NCBI RefSeq assembly: GCF_017654505.1
Contig: NC_054553.1
Span: 8,754,621 to 8,818,620 of the forward strand
Reading direction: 5' to 3'
Length of the DNA: 64,000 nucleotides
DNA from: Polyodon spathula
Taxonomy: Eukaryota > Chordata > Actinopteri > Acipenseriformes > Polyodontidae
Shown here: positions 34,056 through 46,198 of the stretch, piece by piece
How positions within the stretch are numbered: the first letter of the stretch is position 1
Layout of the letters: each line of letters begins with the position of its first letter
Made by a program: the position numbers and the translations under genes
Notes under the pieces: generated by a model
Told to the model about the DNA's origin: nothing
Database searches by the model: none
Seen by the model: only the letters and a program-made list of their open reading frames with translations

Positions 34056-34488
34056 TTGCCTGTCTGGATACTGTTTGTCTACATCAAAGGTCTTTGAAAA
34101 AGGGGTTTATTTTAATAGGGGATTTCCTTAATACTTATACCTTGCGTTAATACATGCAGATGTTTCACTTTCATTTTGACTATCTGTTTGTGTGTTCTCG
34201 TTACCAGGGAACAAATCGAGGTAGTGAAAACTGCCTGGTTCATGAGTAAACATGATTTATGCTGTCCTTGTCTACTGTCTTGCTGTGAAGTATTGCTGAC
34301 CTGTGCTTTATACAAAATAAAAGTGATCCTGCTTTTGCTTCCATTCTTACCAGGTAATTACAATGTATTTGAGAATGACTTTACAGAGTGCATTTCTGAA
34401 AATGAGTAAATGGCAGATTAATCTGTTTGATTTGATAATCATTTATACTCAATTTTTTAGAGCATTTCAAAACACTAGGAAATCCTCT

Positions 34489-34566
34489 TGTTCAGGGGTA
34501 ATCCCAAAATAACCATGGATAGGTGGTTGATGCAATGCAGGTAGATACCACAGTGCTGGTCAGCAG
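34489..34566 (+). repeat. Interspersed repeat, family E, copy 2
   Basis: Diverged relative of 16169-16250: TTCAGGGGTAATC, AAAATAACCA, GGTGGTTGATGCAATGCAGG and a CAGTGCTGG end. Confidence 0.55.
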
Positions 34567-34761
34567 AACAAGACACTGATGATTACATTATACAGTCCAG
34601 TAGAATTATACCAACCTAATGTATAAACATATAGTATAACCATGAATTTAATTTCCACATTATGAAGATATATCAATTATGAATACAAACTTAGCACTGA
34701 AATACAGTTTTAAAAATATGAAAACTCTATATTAAAAAGGTCAATGGCTTCGCTGTGCTCA

Positions 34762-34943
34762 AAATGACGGTGTGGCAGGAACTCTTTTCGGAGGACGCGT
34801 GTTTCAGCTTCTGTTTCCCTGAGTTGCAGTGGTGAACTGGGATCAATAATAACACAACTGGCGAGTCCAAATTGGGGAGAAAACTGGGGTAAAAATCAAT
34901 GGAAACGACTACATTTATTTAAAAAAAAAAAAAAAAAAAAAAA
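34762..34943 (+). mobile_element. 5'-truncated SINE with poly(A) tail (family D)
   Basis: It shares TTTCGGAGGACGCGT followed by a CTGTTTCCCTGAGT...TGCAG.G.TGA.C stretch with the longer copy at 56797-57180. It continues through AATTGGGGAGAAAACTGGGG and ends in an A run at 34921-34943. The tRNA-like head is missing, as expected for 5' truncation in retrotransposition. Confidence 0.8.
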
Positions 34944-37307
34944 GCTTTTCACAGACTGAAGGGAGGGCCAGTGATACTGTTGTCAATGCTGATAAAGAAC
35001 AAGTACTATTCAATCCCTCCCTAAAGCCTCTCCTGTTGCCTACAGCTACCAAAAATGCAATGCTGTCATTTTTTGACATAATTGATTCAGTAAACAAATG
35101 TTGGGGATTGCAGGGCACTTTTCTCCTCGCAGGGAATTTCTGTACATTTTTCTATTTAGCTGCGGCTAAACCTTAAGTACACACAAGGTTTCCATTACTC
35201 ACATACATTCCTGTAGTCTTCTGTATGATTATGAAGAGATCATAAATACACGTTTGATCCCAGCAATTATTATTATGTAGGCCACTTGAATTTGTGATCA
35301 GTCAGCTAGCTGATACCAGGTTTTGGTTTAGTGATACTCAGAAAAAGGAGATATAATGTGAGTGGTAATTGTTTGTTTATTCATTTATTAAATTACCTGG
35401 CCAACTTGCTTGCCTATGATGCTTTTCTGGATAATTTATTTGCTTGAATCTGACTCTTATTTCCAGAAATTGCTTGAAAAATAGTCAGATTGAAACTCTG
35501 AAAACAATACCCATCTCTAGGCATGTGGCTCACACCCAACAATCTGCGCTCCACCACAAAGACACGCTGCTCATTATAGAACAAGTGTTCTTTACAAAAT
35601 TACAGGCTGTGCTGCATGCATGTTTTTTTTATCCAAGCAGCAAAAGGCACGCAAGAAAGACACTATCAATCTGTATTTGTATAAAGCAGGCAAGCACAAT
35701 ATGTACAAAGGAACTTGTACTTTTTTATGTAAATACAGTTTGCAAGGTTAATGTTGCAGTTCATTGAATATTAAAGGATAACAAAAATACCTTATTTGAG
35801 TGGAAAGTAATTGGAAATCAGACCCACTCAGTTCCATCAGTAACAGATGGACACCTATTTGTTTTGAACTGAGATTTTGACAGTACGGGTTCAAGAGAGA
35901 AATCCATTTGGCCCAGTTATTCTGATGGATGAAGTTACCTAATGATGTTCAATGAGAAAAATCAAAGAGAACATTTTTTAAACTGTTGATTATAGAAAAA
36001 TAAATTCATTTTGGCAGAACAAAGGGCTGTGAATTAATTATATTATCAAGACAATACTGAATGTACAGTAGGTGAATTCATTTACAAATTACAAATATAA
36101 AAAACTTGACACATATAGGCAAAACAGAAGCAGTCCGCTGTTAGATCTCGGAATGGGATGTGATAGAGTTATACAGACATGGCACAAATAAAATAGTAAA
36201 AGAGTCTACAAGGTTACTTGTACAGTAAAACTACTTACATCACCTTTATTATTATGGGTTCCCATAACATTACAACGACATGGTAAATTCATAATAGAAA
36301 TACATGAATCAAGGTAAAAAGTATAAAACCAATTATACAGTTTAACTAAACAAACTAGTCGTAATTGTGGAGAAGTGATTATGCTGCTGCTCGGTTTCAA
36401 AATGCCTTATCAAACTTTATTTTTGGGCAATGCAAATGCATGCTAAACAGCAAAATCCCACCATCCACTTGCACTGCCCTTCATAAGTAGTGCACAGCAT
36501 GGATAACTGGAAAAGTGTAACCCGAGTAAAAACATACTTGTTTTTGATCACAGCAGACCGAGATTAGTGCAGTCTCCGCGTCACACGCAAGCCTTTTACG
36601 AGCCGTCAGTCAAACTTGTTAGTTAAACAGTTTCCATCCTTAATTCTTGGCTTCAAAAGGAAAAAAAAAACAATCCTTACAAAACACTGCTACACTAATG
36701 ATGACGTTTTTTTTTTTTTTAATGCCGACACAAGCAAATTATTAAGAACTGTGACCGCAATGTTAAATCTACATAATCCATTAGAGCGCTTCGTGGAAAG
36801 GAAAACATCAAATCACGCTTGTATGTTTAAGAGGGAGTTTGCAAGTTTGTAACAACACATTTCTAGTAATACAGTATAATACCATATAATTACTAGCATA
36901 TTTTGCTGAGGAAATCTTATCCAAACCACAGGATTACCAGCAACAACAAAAAAACACAATGGATTTGGAACAAACATCCTAACATATTAGCACACAGACA
37001 TTGATGTGGTACCTTGATTTTGCCAAGATTCATTTGGAATGTCAACATATTAAAATGTAACCACTCTGGCACCACTATACCAATGGCTCATGCCATTACC
37101 TTATGCCTAATAGTTCAGAACCATGGTGTTGCCACTGTAGCACTGCTGCATTGCCATTGATTTGGTAATGGTTAACATGCTACTTTATCAGCATTACCAT
37201 AATTTCCAAAATGTAACATATATCTTGAGAAAGACTAAGAATTCATGGGTTGCACCTGTTGTACAGCACACACTGAAAATTACACTACAGCAAATTATTA
37301 TACATCC
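34944..37307. other. Non-coding sequence, nothing recognised
   Basis: AT-rich intergenic DNA. Short frames (for example 35444-35767) have no recognisable similarity. Confidence 0.5.
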
Positions 37308-37400
37308 ACAGTGTGATCAGCTAATAGTTCTGCTAGAGTTTCTTCATATTAATACACTGATATTTGAATGGTATGGCAATGCTATTTTTCTGTAAGGGTA
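37308..37400 (+). repeat. Interspersed repeat, family F, copy 1
   Basis: It shares GTG.TC.GCTAATAGTTCTGCT, GTTTCTT, an AATGGTA word and a TTTTTCTGTAAGGGTA end with 46098-46198, and part of this with 51880-51960. All three are in the same orientation. Confidence 0.65.
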
Positions 37401-40400
37401 TATGCAGAATATAGGTGGCTGCTTTAAAAGTCAGCGAAATCTCACTGTTGTTCTAATAATTCCCTGCATTCCCACTGCTTTTTAATTGCACATAGGAGAT
37501 GGTTTGGGTGTGAGCTACATTAAGCACATTATTGAACATTATGACTATTATGAGAGTCTTGCCACTTTTTTTTGTTTGTTTAAAAGGTAATTTTGTTTAG
37601 ATTGAAGCCTGACATTAATATGATGGTGTGAGAGACAGGCAATACAGAGGGATATTTAAAAAAAAAAAACAAATCTAATATGTAGCACACAACACATAAG
37701 TAGTGGAAATGATATAACAGTCAATTAAGTAAGAAATTAGGGAATATTCTTTTACAATTAAACGTATTAGTACTGGCAACAGTGCTCCAGTGCTGGGACA
37801 GGAGCAATGAACATCTCATAGGAATTAAAATCTATTTGATACCATCTCATTTTTTGCCCATTGTCCTGGCAACAGTCTGAATTCTATTCTTATCACTGAC
37901 GTCTATAATCTTCTTGCTGAGTTCCAACAGGAAAAAATACAAATTATCTTAGGAAGTGTCATGGAAGCTTTAGCTGGAAGGGTTCATTCAATTCAACATC
38001 TGATTTTGATTTCATTATTTGCTTTGATCTTTTATCTTGCTTTCTGTGTAGAATAGTACTAGTATAAGGCACTGAAACTGTATTATGCGTTGATCATGTG
38101 AGGCGAATTTAACTAGAAGGGAAAAATGAATTGCTTCAATATTAGAATACCCTATAAGCCTTGGCTGTGGTTCTGAAAAGCACAAAAAGAACCCAGACTC
38201 CTTTTCTCAGCTTCATTCTGTAACTGCTTCTCTCTCTTGCTTAAAAATATAGGAAGCAGAATCTTTCTGTGAGCCAAGTGCTCACAACCTAAACCATAAT
38301 ATTTGGCTATTCATTTTCTTTGTGAATTAATGTATTTAGTTTAAACCATCCATACTTGCTAGCAACATTCTGAAATCATGACATTCTCTAAATTGATATA
38401 ATGAATTGTACCTCCCCAATAACTGCTTGGTAAACGGGATGTTGTACGAAAAACGAGGCCTGCATATATGTTGAAAATGTGTGCATTTGTACGTTGTAAT
38501 TTCTGCATATACAGTATATTATGTTTTAGATCACAAGCACTTTTAGTTCAGGGTTATGAAAACTCAATAATAATAATAGCCCTTACATTTTTGCCAGAGC
38601 TAACCAATATGAGAGATTGAGGTCATCAATATTTCTATTAGGAAGCTCTTGCCAGGGCCCATGCTGTTAAAATATTGTGCTATGAAAGTGCAGACAAGTA
38701 TACTAGCCCTCGGGGGTCTGTGGCTTCCATATTTCTTTGATTTGTCTCACCAAGTTTCCAGAGAAATTAGGTTACTGCTGTGGTATCAAGAAATCTAAAA
38801 CATACAGCATATTTAGATAAAAAAAAGGACTATTATTGCACAGTACCCGCTATTCATACTTTGAACCTTCTGTGAAATTTCCAATCACGTGCCAAGGTAG
38901 GGAAAGGCTAACAAATTGGCAAAGAACTGTTTACAAAGAAAAATATCTAACATGGTAATATATTGATGGTAATGGGCTGTAATAACTTAACAAATGCAGA
39001 AATATAAATGTCCCACAACTATCCCCACAGTCCAGAGTGCACTTTCACCTTACTGGAAATGTTGGTTTAACACTGTTAATAGACCTATTTCTTTTGTTTT
39101 GCCACCCAGTCCATTTACAAAATGCCATTAAAACAGATCAGGCTGCTGCAAGCAAGCAGTTTACTACATATCACCATTAGTGTTATTTTTGTTCGAAATG
39201 AGGAAAAAAGGCCTGAGGTGAATTTATTTAGGATTTGAATTATCTGAAGTCGTTGTGCTAATGGGTAGCTGGAGTAAAAAGGTCTTGCATATTGTTAAAA
39301 TCACAATCTCCCCATTTCTTACCCTCCTTCCTTGTGGTAATCATATCTTCGCCTGTCAAACTTACAACTAAACTTTCACTTCTGTTTATCTCCGATTTGT
39401 GTACACAACTGAGCTCATAAAAGAACATGTTGTGAGCTACAAATTGCAGCAGGAAAGTCATGCAGTGCTCCTGCTTGCATGACATACAGGTTCCCTCTCA
39501 ATGAAAAGAGATAATTTCATTTAGCTTCCAGAACATGGAAATTGATTTTAATGTTATTTCCTCTTAATCTGCTTTCACCAATTGTATGGGAATTAAAAAA
39601 TGCGACATGTATCACATTTTAATTTTTCTATTTTTGATAATACAGTAGGCGAGTACCTATGACTGATAAAGATCTGTCAGCAAAGCTACCATGCTACGAT
39701 GGTGCCATGGTAGACACGTGTACAAGAGTTAAAAAATATCCTGGTGGGTGTGTTTTTGGGTGTTCTCTGGGCGTTTTCTTTTTTCTGTTAAAAAGTGAGA
39801 CAAAAAAATAGATACAGACAAAATGATTAAGTATTTTATGGATAGAATCGAAAGCATTGTTCATCAATGTTTACATTTGTGTTGCTAGGTGTAGTGGTCT
39901 GTGTATACTGTACAGTTAAGTACAGTAGTCTTTTCCAGTCTTGATTTCCCTGTGTCATACGATTGCCTCCCGCTACGACTCACAATACTGTGGTGTTAAT
40001 AAATCGGATGACCCCCAGTTTCCTGACAGGAATTCAATACAACGTTGTTTTAAGGTTAGCTGTTTACTGTTGCAGTATGTCAAATAAGGGCAGGACAAAA
40101 GCAGCTAAAACGGTGAGCCATAGGTGGAATTTCAGAACCCATGTGCAATATGTTTTTCAAATTCATAGGGTTCCAATAGGTTATAATGAAGTGGTTGTGC
40201 ACTTTAATGGAAATCCAAATGTTTTTTTTTGTTTTGTTTTGTTTTTTTTCCGCTAAAGGAATCTGCAGTTGTTTTATTTTAATAACACAGTTATTTTTTA
40301 AAGAAATCCTCACATTTCAAAAGATAACAATACTAAAATAAGCTCTGCAAATTCAATGACAAAAGTTTTGACCATAAGTCTCTCAATGCCTTCAAATATG

Positions 40401-40559
40401 TTTGTTTGCAAAAATATTGTAACTGCTATGAAAAGAACATACATGCTGAAACAAAAAATGCTAATTTACAAACGACAACTCCCTTGTAGGAGTTCTTAAT
40501 GCTCATCTTATTGTTTCTTTTTCCATTATGAAAACAATGAGGCAGAAAAAAAAAAAAAA
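37401..40559. other. Non-coding sequence, nothing recognised
   Basis: AT-rich intergenic sequence with T-rich and A-rich runs (for example near 40220-40252). No exon was seen. Confidence 0.5.
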
Positions 40560-40768
40560 TTAGGGCCCAGGGGAAAGGTGAAGGTGTTCAGAATTAAGTC
40601 TGAAATGGCATGCCTGTTATGAGAGATTGCATGCTCACATTACAAGCAGTGCTATAGACCTGGGATTAGATTGTGAAATGTACAGGTTTGTGTTTAATGA
40701 GTGGTTTGTGAACAATGGGCTGGTATTTACATTTGCTCAGGTTGACTGAGGTGAGCAGTGGGTGTTCT
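40560..40768 (+). repeat. Local direct repeat, copy 1
   Basis: It is co-linear with 41762-41971: an AGGGGAAAGG start, AAATGGCATG.CTG, a GTGGTTTGTGAAC.ATGGG core, TATTTACATT and an AAGTGTTCT-like end. The two copies have almost equal length (209 and 210 bp). Confidence 0.7.
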
Positions 40769-41761
40769 AGGAGCCAAATCCTCACCTTGTACAAGACCGA
40801 TATCACCTTACTGTACCTATCATGTTTCCTCATCTGGTTTAGACTGGCTTTTCCTGCATGCTGAACTTTAAAGAAATGTGAATTATGTTGGAAAGCAGCA
40901 CATCAAAGACGTTTTCTTCAAAATCAGTGTCTGTCATTTATTGCAATATTGCACTGCCTTCCTTAGAAAAACAGCCAGTGTACTTTTTTTTTTTGTTTTG
41001 TTTCTAGTTTTCTTTTTTTGTTTATTTACATTGGTAACTCCCTTTGAGGTTGAGGCCTTTCCAAGGGCAACCTGTCAAACTCAAACTAACTATAAGATAA
41101 AATAATCACATTAAAACAAAACTTGTATATCAATGTCAAATACATAGATACAACTAAAAGAAACTTGGTCTACCTTGACTTAAAAGTAAAAAAAAAAAAA
41201 AAAATCAGGGAGTTGCCAACATCAATGTGTTACTGGTCCCCAGTGTTGAGCCATGCGAACGTGAATTTGAAGATTCTAATCCTGTTTGTGCTGAATTAAC
41301 CATCTTGGCTTGATGCCCTTGGGCGGGCTGCAGTAATTTGTGCTTCCACAGGTTAGGGAGAGGCAACTGGCTAAGGTTCACCTCCCTGTACAACAGTAAC
41401 CAAAACTGGTCAGGTGCTAGATAAAGCCAGATATAGTCAAGCAGAACAGTCTTCCAGAGTACAGCTGCTTGGCAACAACTGCTGTTTAGGTTGGTCAGGT
41501 ATAAAGGTGGGGCCCTTGATTAAAGTACCCCTGTGGGTATTTCAAGGGTCATACGGGGTATGCAGGATGAGTCAGAAATGCAAAAAATGAACTATAACTG
41601 CAACTATAATCTGATATTAAGTTTAAGGTACAGCTAATGAGAAGACATAGATATGAACAGAATTGAAAGCATTTCAGACTAATTAAATAGAATGGAACAT
41701 ATTTTGGAGATCTCTGGTTTTCATTATAAGTAACCAATTGATGAATGGCACTAAGTGTTTA
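40769..41761. other. Sequence between the two local direct repeats
   Basis: No gene was recognised. An A run lies at about 41189-41206, followed by a GC-richer, perhaps repeat-derived block to about 41420. Confidence 0.4.
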
Positions 41762-41971
41762 ATTAGGGGAAAGGCCAGCAGAGTTCAAATAATCTCTCAA
41801 ATGGCATGTCTGCTAATTTAGTATCAACACACAGTACTCTGAATGAAAATAGAACTACTGATAAGGGCTGAATTGTAAAATGTATTTTTTTTATATTTAG
41901 CAAGTGGTTTGTGAACTATGGGCGGCTATTTACATTAGATGAATCTGTCTAAGGTAGGAATTAAGTGTTCT
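41762..41971 (+). repeat. Local direct repeat, copy 2
   Basis: Diverged copy of 40560-40768, offset by about 1.2 kb in the same orientation. Confidence 0.7.
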
Positions 41972-44683
41972 TTAATTCCCCATCATTGGCCTGGCATTTA
42001 ATACACACAAATCATAACATACTAAGTACAATTCAGTTCTACTATGTAATCACAACAGAGCATTTATTTTTATTTTTAAAAGTTGATACTCATTCCTGAC
42101 CTTTCCACCGCTGCTGCTCACTCAAGGAGAAACTGTTTGAAATGTTGTGGTGGTTTTGTGTGGATGGATGTCCACTGGAGTCTTTGCCGAGACCACCCAA
42201 CTCAACTTTTTTTGTTGCTCAATCCAACTGGCTGCCATCTTGCTTGCAGATAGTAATCACGTGACAGCATGCCCTTTCAACTCTGTTAGCTCCCTCTGCT
42301 TGTATTCTATATTACAAAGTCAGCAGAGTTGAAAGGTCACATGACCACATGACACTGTTGGAAAAAAAAAAAAAAAGAAACAAAAACATAGGGAGGTAAG
42401 TGAAAAATGATACAAATATCAGAATGACTGCAAACATCATAAAAAAGGTCAGGAAGGGGTTACACAATAGACGTAGCTAAATATCCTTTAGGTTACATTG
42501 CCATTGAACTGCAGTCAGATATTTCAGTTGTTTTATAGTTGTTTGTTTTCTATGCATGTATAGTTCAGCCCCCTTTAATATATTATTTGGACTGATTGGG
42601 GTTTTCCTTCAAGGTTACCTTCTTAGATAATACCCTTGAATGTCCATGAAGATGTTGTATTACAGTAGTTCTGTGGTTTCCATGTTGAAATATGCTCTTA
42701 CAGGACATACACTAATATTTCAATATCAGGCATATTGGGATCTAAATACAGACACATTTTCTGTCTTTAAAAATATTTAAAACACCAGGTTCGGCCCGAT
42801 ATTAAAGATGTAAACAGCAGCCCTGTCATAGATTAATTGAATATCAATTAATCTGATTATATACCTTAATTCTAAAACATCACTTAAACACTCATATACG
42901 TTTCTTGAATAGGGCTCTTTGTTTTGGTACATTTGCAGTACCCATGCTTTTCCTATGCATTTACCATAGTTTTTAAATATGCTTTACTATACCTCTCAGT
43001 ACTTTACAATGCTTTCCTTTGCTTTATTACACTTTGCTCTTGGTAAACTGTATAAAGATTGCTCCCAGAATGTCCACAACATATTCCCTTGTCTGTTTAT
43101 GTCTTTGTAGATGTTAATTTTATATTAGCAAACTTCACTAACATATACATTTGTTTGATATGGCAAAAATAGTTTGTCAGACACAGCCTATAACCACACT
43201 TGCAATGAATGTAATGCTTTTTAATGTCTGGCTAGATCTAGTTAGCATGGAATTCAAGGACTTTTCAACTAGGAACCCGCACAGTCACGCTAGTGGCACA
43301 TGTGGTTGTGCTGTGTGTTGTGCAGCAAATGTAGGTCTGACCAAACTTTGCCATCTGAAACAAACAGAAAAAGAAATTAGGTTTCCTGTCTAATCAGATC
43401 ACTTCACGCTATGTTCTTTCGACAGTTCAGTGCTACAGCTGTGTTCCCTACAGTTCTTTGAACTTAACCTGTGTTTATTTACTAATGAAACTTATGAGGG
43501 CTGAATGCAAGCCCTAATGCAGCAGATTTTAACTGTCTTTAAAAATGGCCTTTGTTAAACAGTTGAGCATCAATATCACCTTCAAACTGTGTTTACGCTT
43601 GTAGATGTCCTGTAATAACATACACTATTATAGATGTGGATTATTGATGTAGAATGCATAACAAGATGCAAAGGTATTTAATAAGGGAGCTCTGTTTATG
43701 TGCAGTAATTGTAACACTTGAGATAGTAGCTAATTACCCTTTTTGTGAAGTACTTGTTCAGAAGGCATGGACTGGTTGAGAGCTGCCTGGCTGGCAATAT
43801 CATGACTTTTACCATGGTTGAAAGTTCGTTATCTGCATGTACGTGTAATTCATTTACAGCTTATATAATGCCCTATAATGTAATAAAAGTGCATATTCAG
43901 TAGAAGGCAATATAAAAATATGACTCAATTACCTATGAACTCAAGGCAGGACAGATAACCCCATCAATTAAGTCTAAGCAGTAGGCTACAGAAGAAGTGA
44001 AATGGTCTATGTAATGGAACCGAATACTGTAATAGCTGCTTGCTATAAAGTATTGATCTTCCTGTCTCTGGGGTCAAAGCCAGTCTGCATGGAAGTAGGC
44101 AGTAAACAAGATTCCCGGCTGTTGGCTATAGCCTGATCAACAGAGTTTTGACTGTGTCTTTGGCTTCAAGAAGAAAAATTGGCTCAGGTTACAATATGAG
44201 GCTGCAGCTGTGGTTGTTTGTACTTTTACTGCCCCTGAAATAACAGCCTTTGCATGTAGTGCATGAATTCCTTGAATCGTAATCTGATTCCATATGCTTG
44301 TACTGTAGAAGTCCCAAGTGGCTATTATATTTTACAACTTGAATACTACTGTACAATCATACCTTATGTGAAGAATATGTGCAGTTAACGAAAATTTCAT
44401 CAGGTAAATTCATTTAAAGCAATTCAAATTGCAGTTGGACTTTTAAGGACTGAACATTGTAAAACAATAATACATTATAAAACTGCAATACTATACTAAT
44501 AGCTTATATTTATGTCAGTGTATTCAAAGAAGGTAACTATTCTGCTGGTATATTTCCGTATGAGACAATCCAAGGTCATAGTTTTAGATGGGCAAATGTT
44601 CAAGCCCATGTGGAATACTCATCTAAACATCACCTAAACTTGCAACAGGGGTATAACCAAGTATACTGCATAACATTCCTCCC
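41972..44683. other. Non-coding sequence with a degenerate ATGCTTTAC repeat
   Basis: No exon was seen. At about 42945-43040 words such as ATGCTTT and TGCTTTAC recur several times, which suggests a decayed short tandem repeat. An A run lies at 42361-42375. Confidence 0.45.
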
Positions 44684-44725
<42 letters not shown>

Positions 44726-44760
44726 CATCATTAACCGCTTAATAAATAATAATAATAATA

Positions 44761-44812
<52 letters not shown>
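44684..44812. repeat. (AAT)n microsatellite, two arrays
   Basis: AAT arrays at about 44684-44725 and 44744-44812 are separated by a short unique CATCATTAACCGCTT spacer. The poly-Tyr and poly-Ile frame on the minus strand comes from this array. Confidence 0.95.
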
Positions 44813-44814
<2 letters not shown>

Positions 44815-46097
44815 CAGAATGCAACTGTTAAAGTTCACATGATACTGATACAACACTTTTAGCATCATTCCATGTCTCAGGTCTGATGTCTGACTGTCAA
44901 CACCTTTGTAAAGCAGGCTAATCTGCTGTGAATCTCCGGATTAGACTGAGAATGGTTCAAATCTGATGATCTACAGCAGTGCAAGACGGGGGAGAGGTGA
45001 TGGGTGCATTTTTAACATTTTAATGTTAAATTCATTAAAATATTAAAAGAAAATGTACAAAAAAAATATTTAAAAAAAGACAGGAACCATGATATATTTT
45101 TTTTTCCATAGTGACTTATGGTATGGTAATGTCTAGTTGTACTCCAACCATATTCTGAAACTTCATGGTCTGACAAATCTGTATGGGTCAACCTTGTGGT
45201 GCTGTGCTCTGTCCGAAGCAGTGTTTGGACATAGTTAACTGTGATAAATCATGGTTCACCGTGTTAACAACTCATGGTTTAACTATGGTAACACCCCATC
45301 TTAAAAAAATACACATATCTAGGTTAGAGCTCTATGAAAAAAATAAAATAAAAAGCACATTTAATGAAAACGATTGGAGCTGCACAGCAGAAACAAAGCT
45401 TTGCACTTCAAAAGCAAGTTTACAGTCATTAATATGAACTCTGGGACCGTTTCCAAACTAGGCCAGTTTGCCCGCATGCTGAACTCCCCTGAATATATAA
45501 AACTCTGTTTTCTTGTCCAGTGTGAGGCATTTATCTCATTGTTATCAGCTGAGGAAAGCACAGTAAATACATTCTGAGAAGGACCTCTCAGGTGGCTAAA
45601 TATTTACCCAAGAATTATGGCTGGGGTGTTGGCGGGCTGAGCAGTAAAGAGGAGTACTGCTGACTGCTTATTTGGATGCGTACTAGAAACAGGCAAGGGA
45701 GCTAAACAAACAAAACCCTTTGCAAGGCCAACCTTGTTTCACATTCAAAGTCCATAGCTGGACTTTGCACTTACATTAGTATGGGTTCCCAGTATTCAAC
45801 ACCACTAAAAGGGCAGTGTGACTTTCTAAATGCAAAAACAAGGTTCAATAGTGTCGAGTTGTAGAAAACTTTACAGTTAAACCAATACTTCTCAAAGCTT
45901 AATAGGTAAATGGATCCCTCAACAAATTATTAATAGCAATGGAAGCAAAGAGGTAGCCTACTTTGACACTCCAACAGCATCAGACATATGAACCAATACA
46001 CATTGTTTATCCATTGCACTACCATGGTAACATATCAGTGCCAGGGTGTGACAGCACCGGGACTACTTAAATGTGTTCTTAATCCATCACTGATAAT
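44813..46097. other. Non-coding sequence, nothing firm
   Basis: Several ATGGTAA/CATGGTT words occur at about 45100-45300. They may be a decayed palindromic repeat. No gene was seen. Confidence 0.4.
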
Positions 46098-46198
46098 GCT
46101 GTGGTCTGCTAATAGTTCTGCTCTGGTTTCTTTGGAGTAATATACACCTACCCAATGGTACCCCAATTAATTTTTTACATTTTTTTTCTGTAAGGGTA
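46098..46198 (+). repeat. Interspersed repeat, family F, copy 2
   Basis: See the relative at 37308-37400. This copy keeps GCTAATAGTTCTGCT, GGTTTCTTTGGAGTAA and the CTGTAAGGGTA end. Confidence 0.65.

Noticed and set aside
44630..44824. Poly-Tyr and poly-Ile frame
   Set aside because: Produced by the (AAT)n microsatellite.
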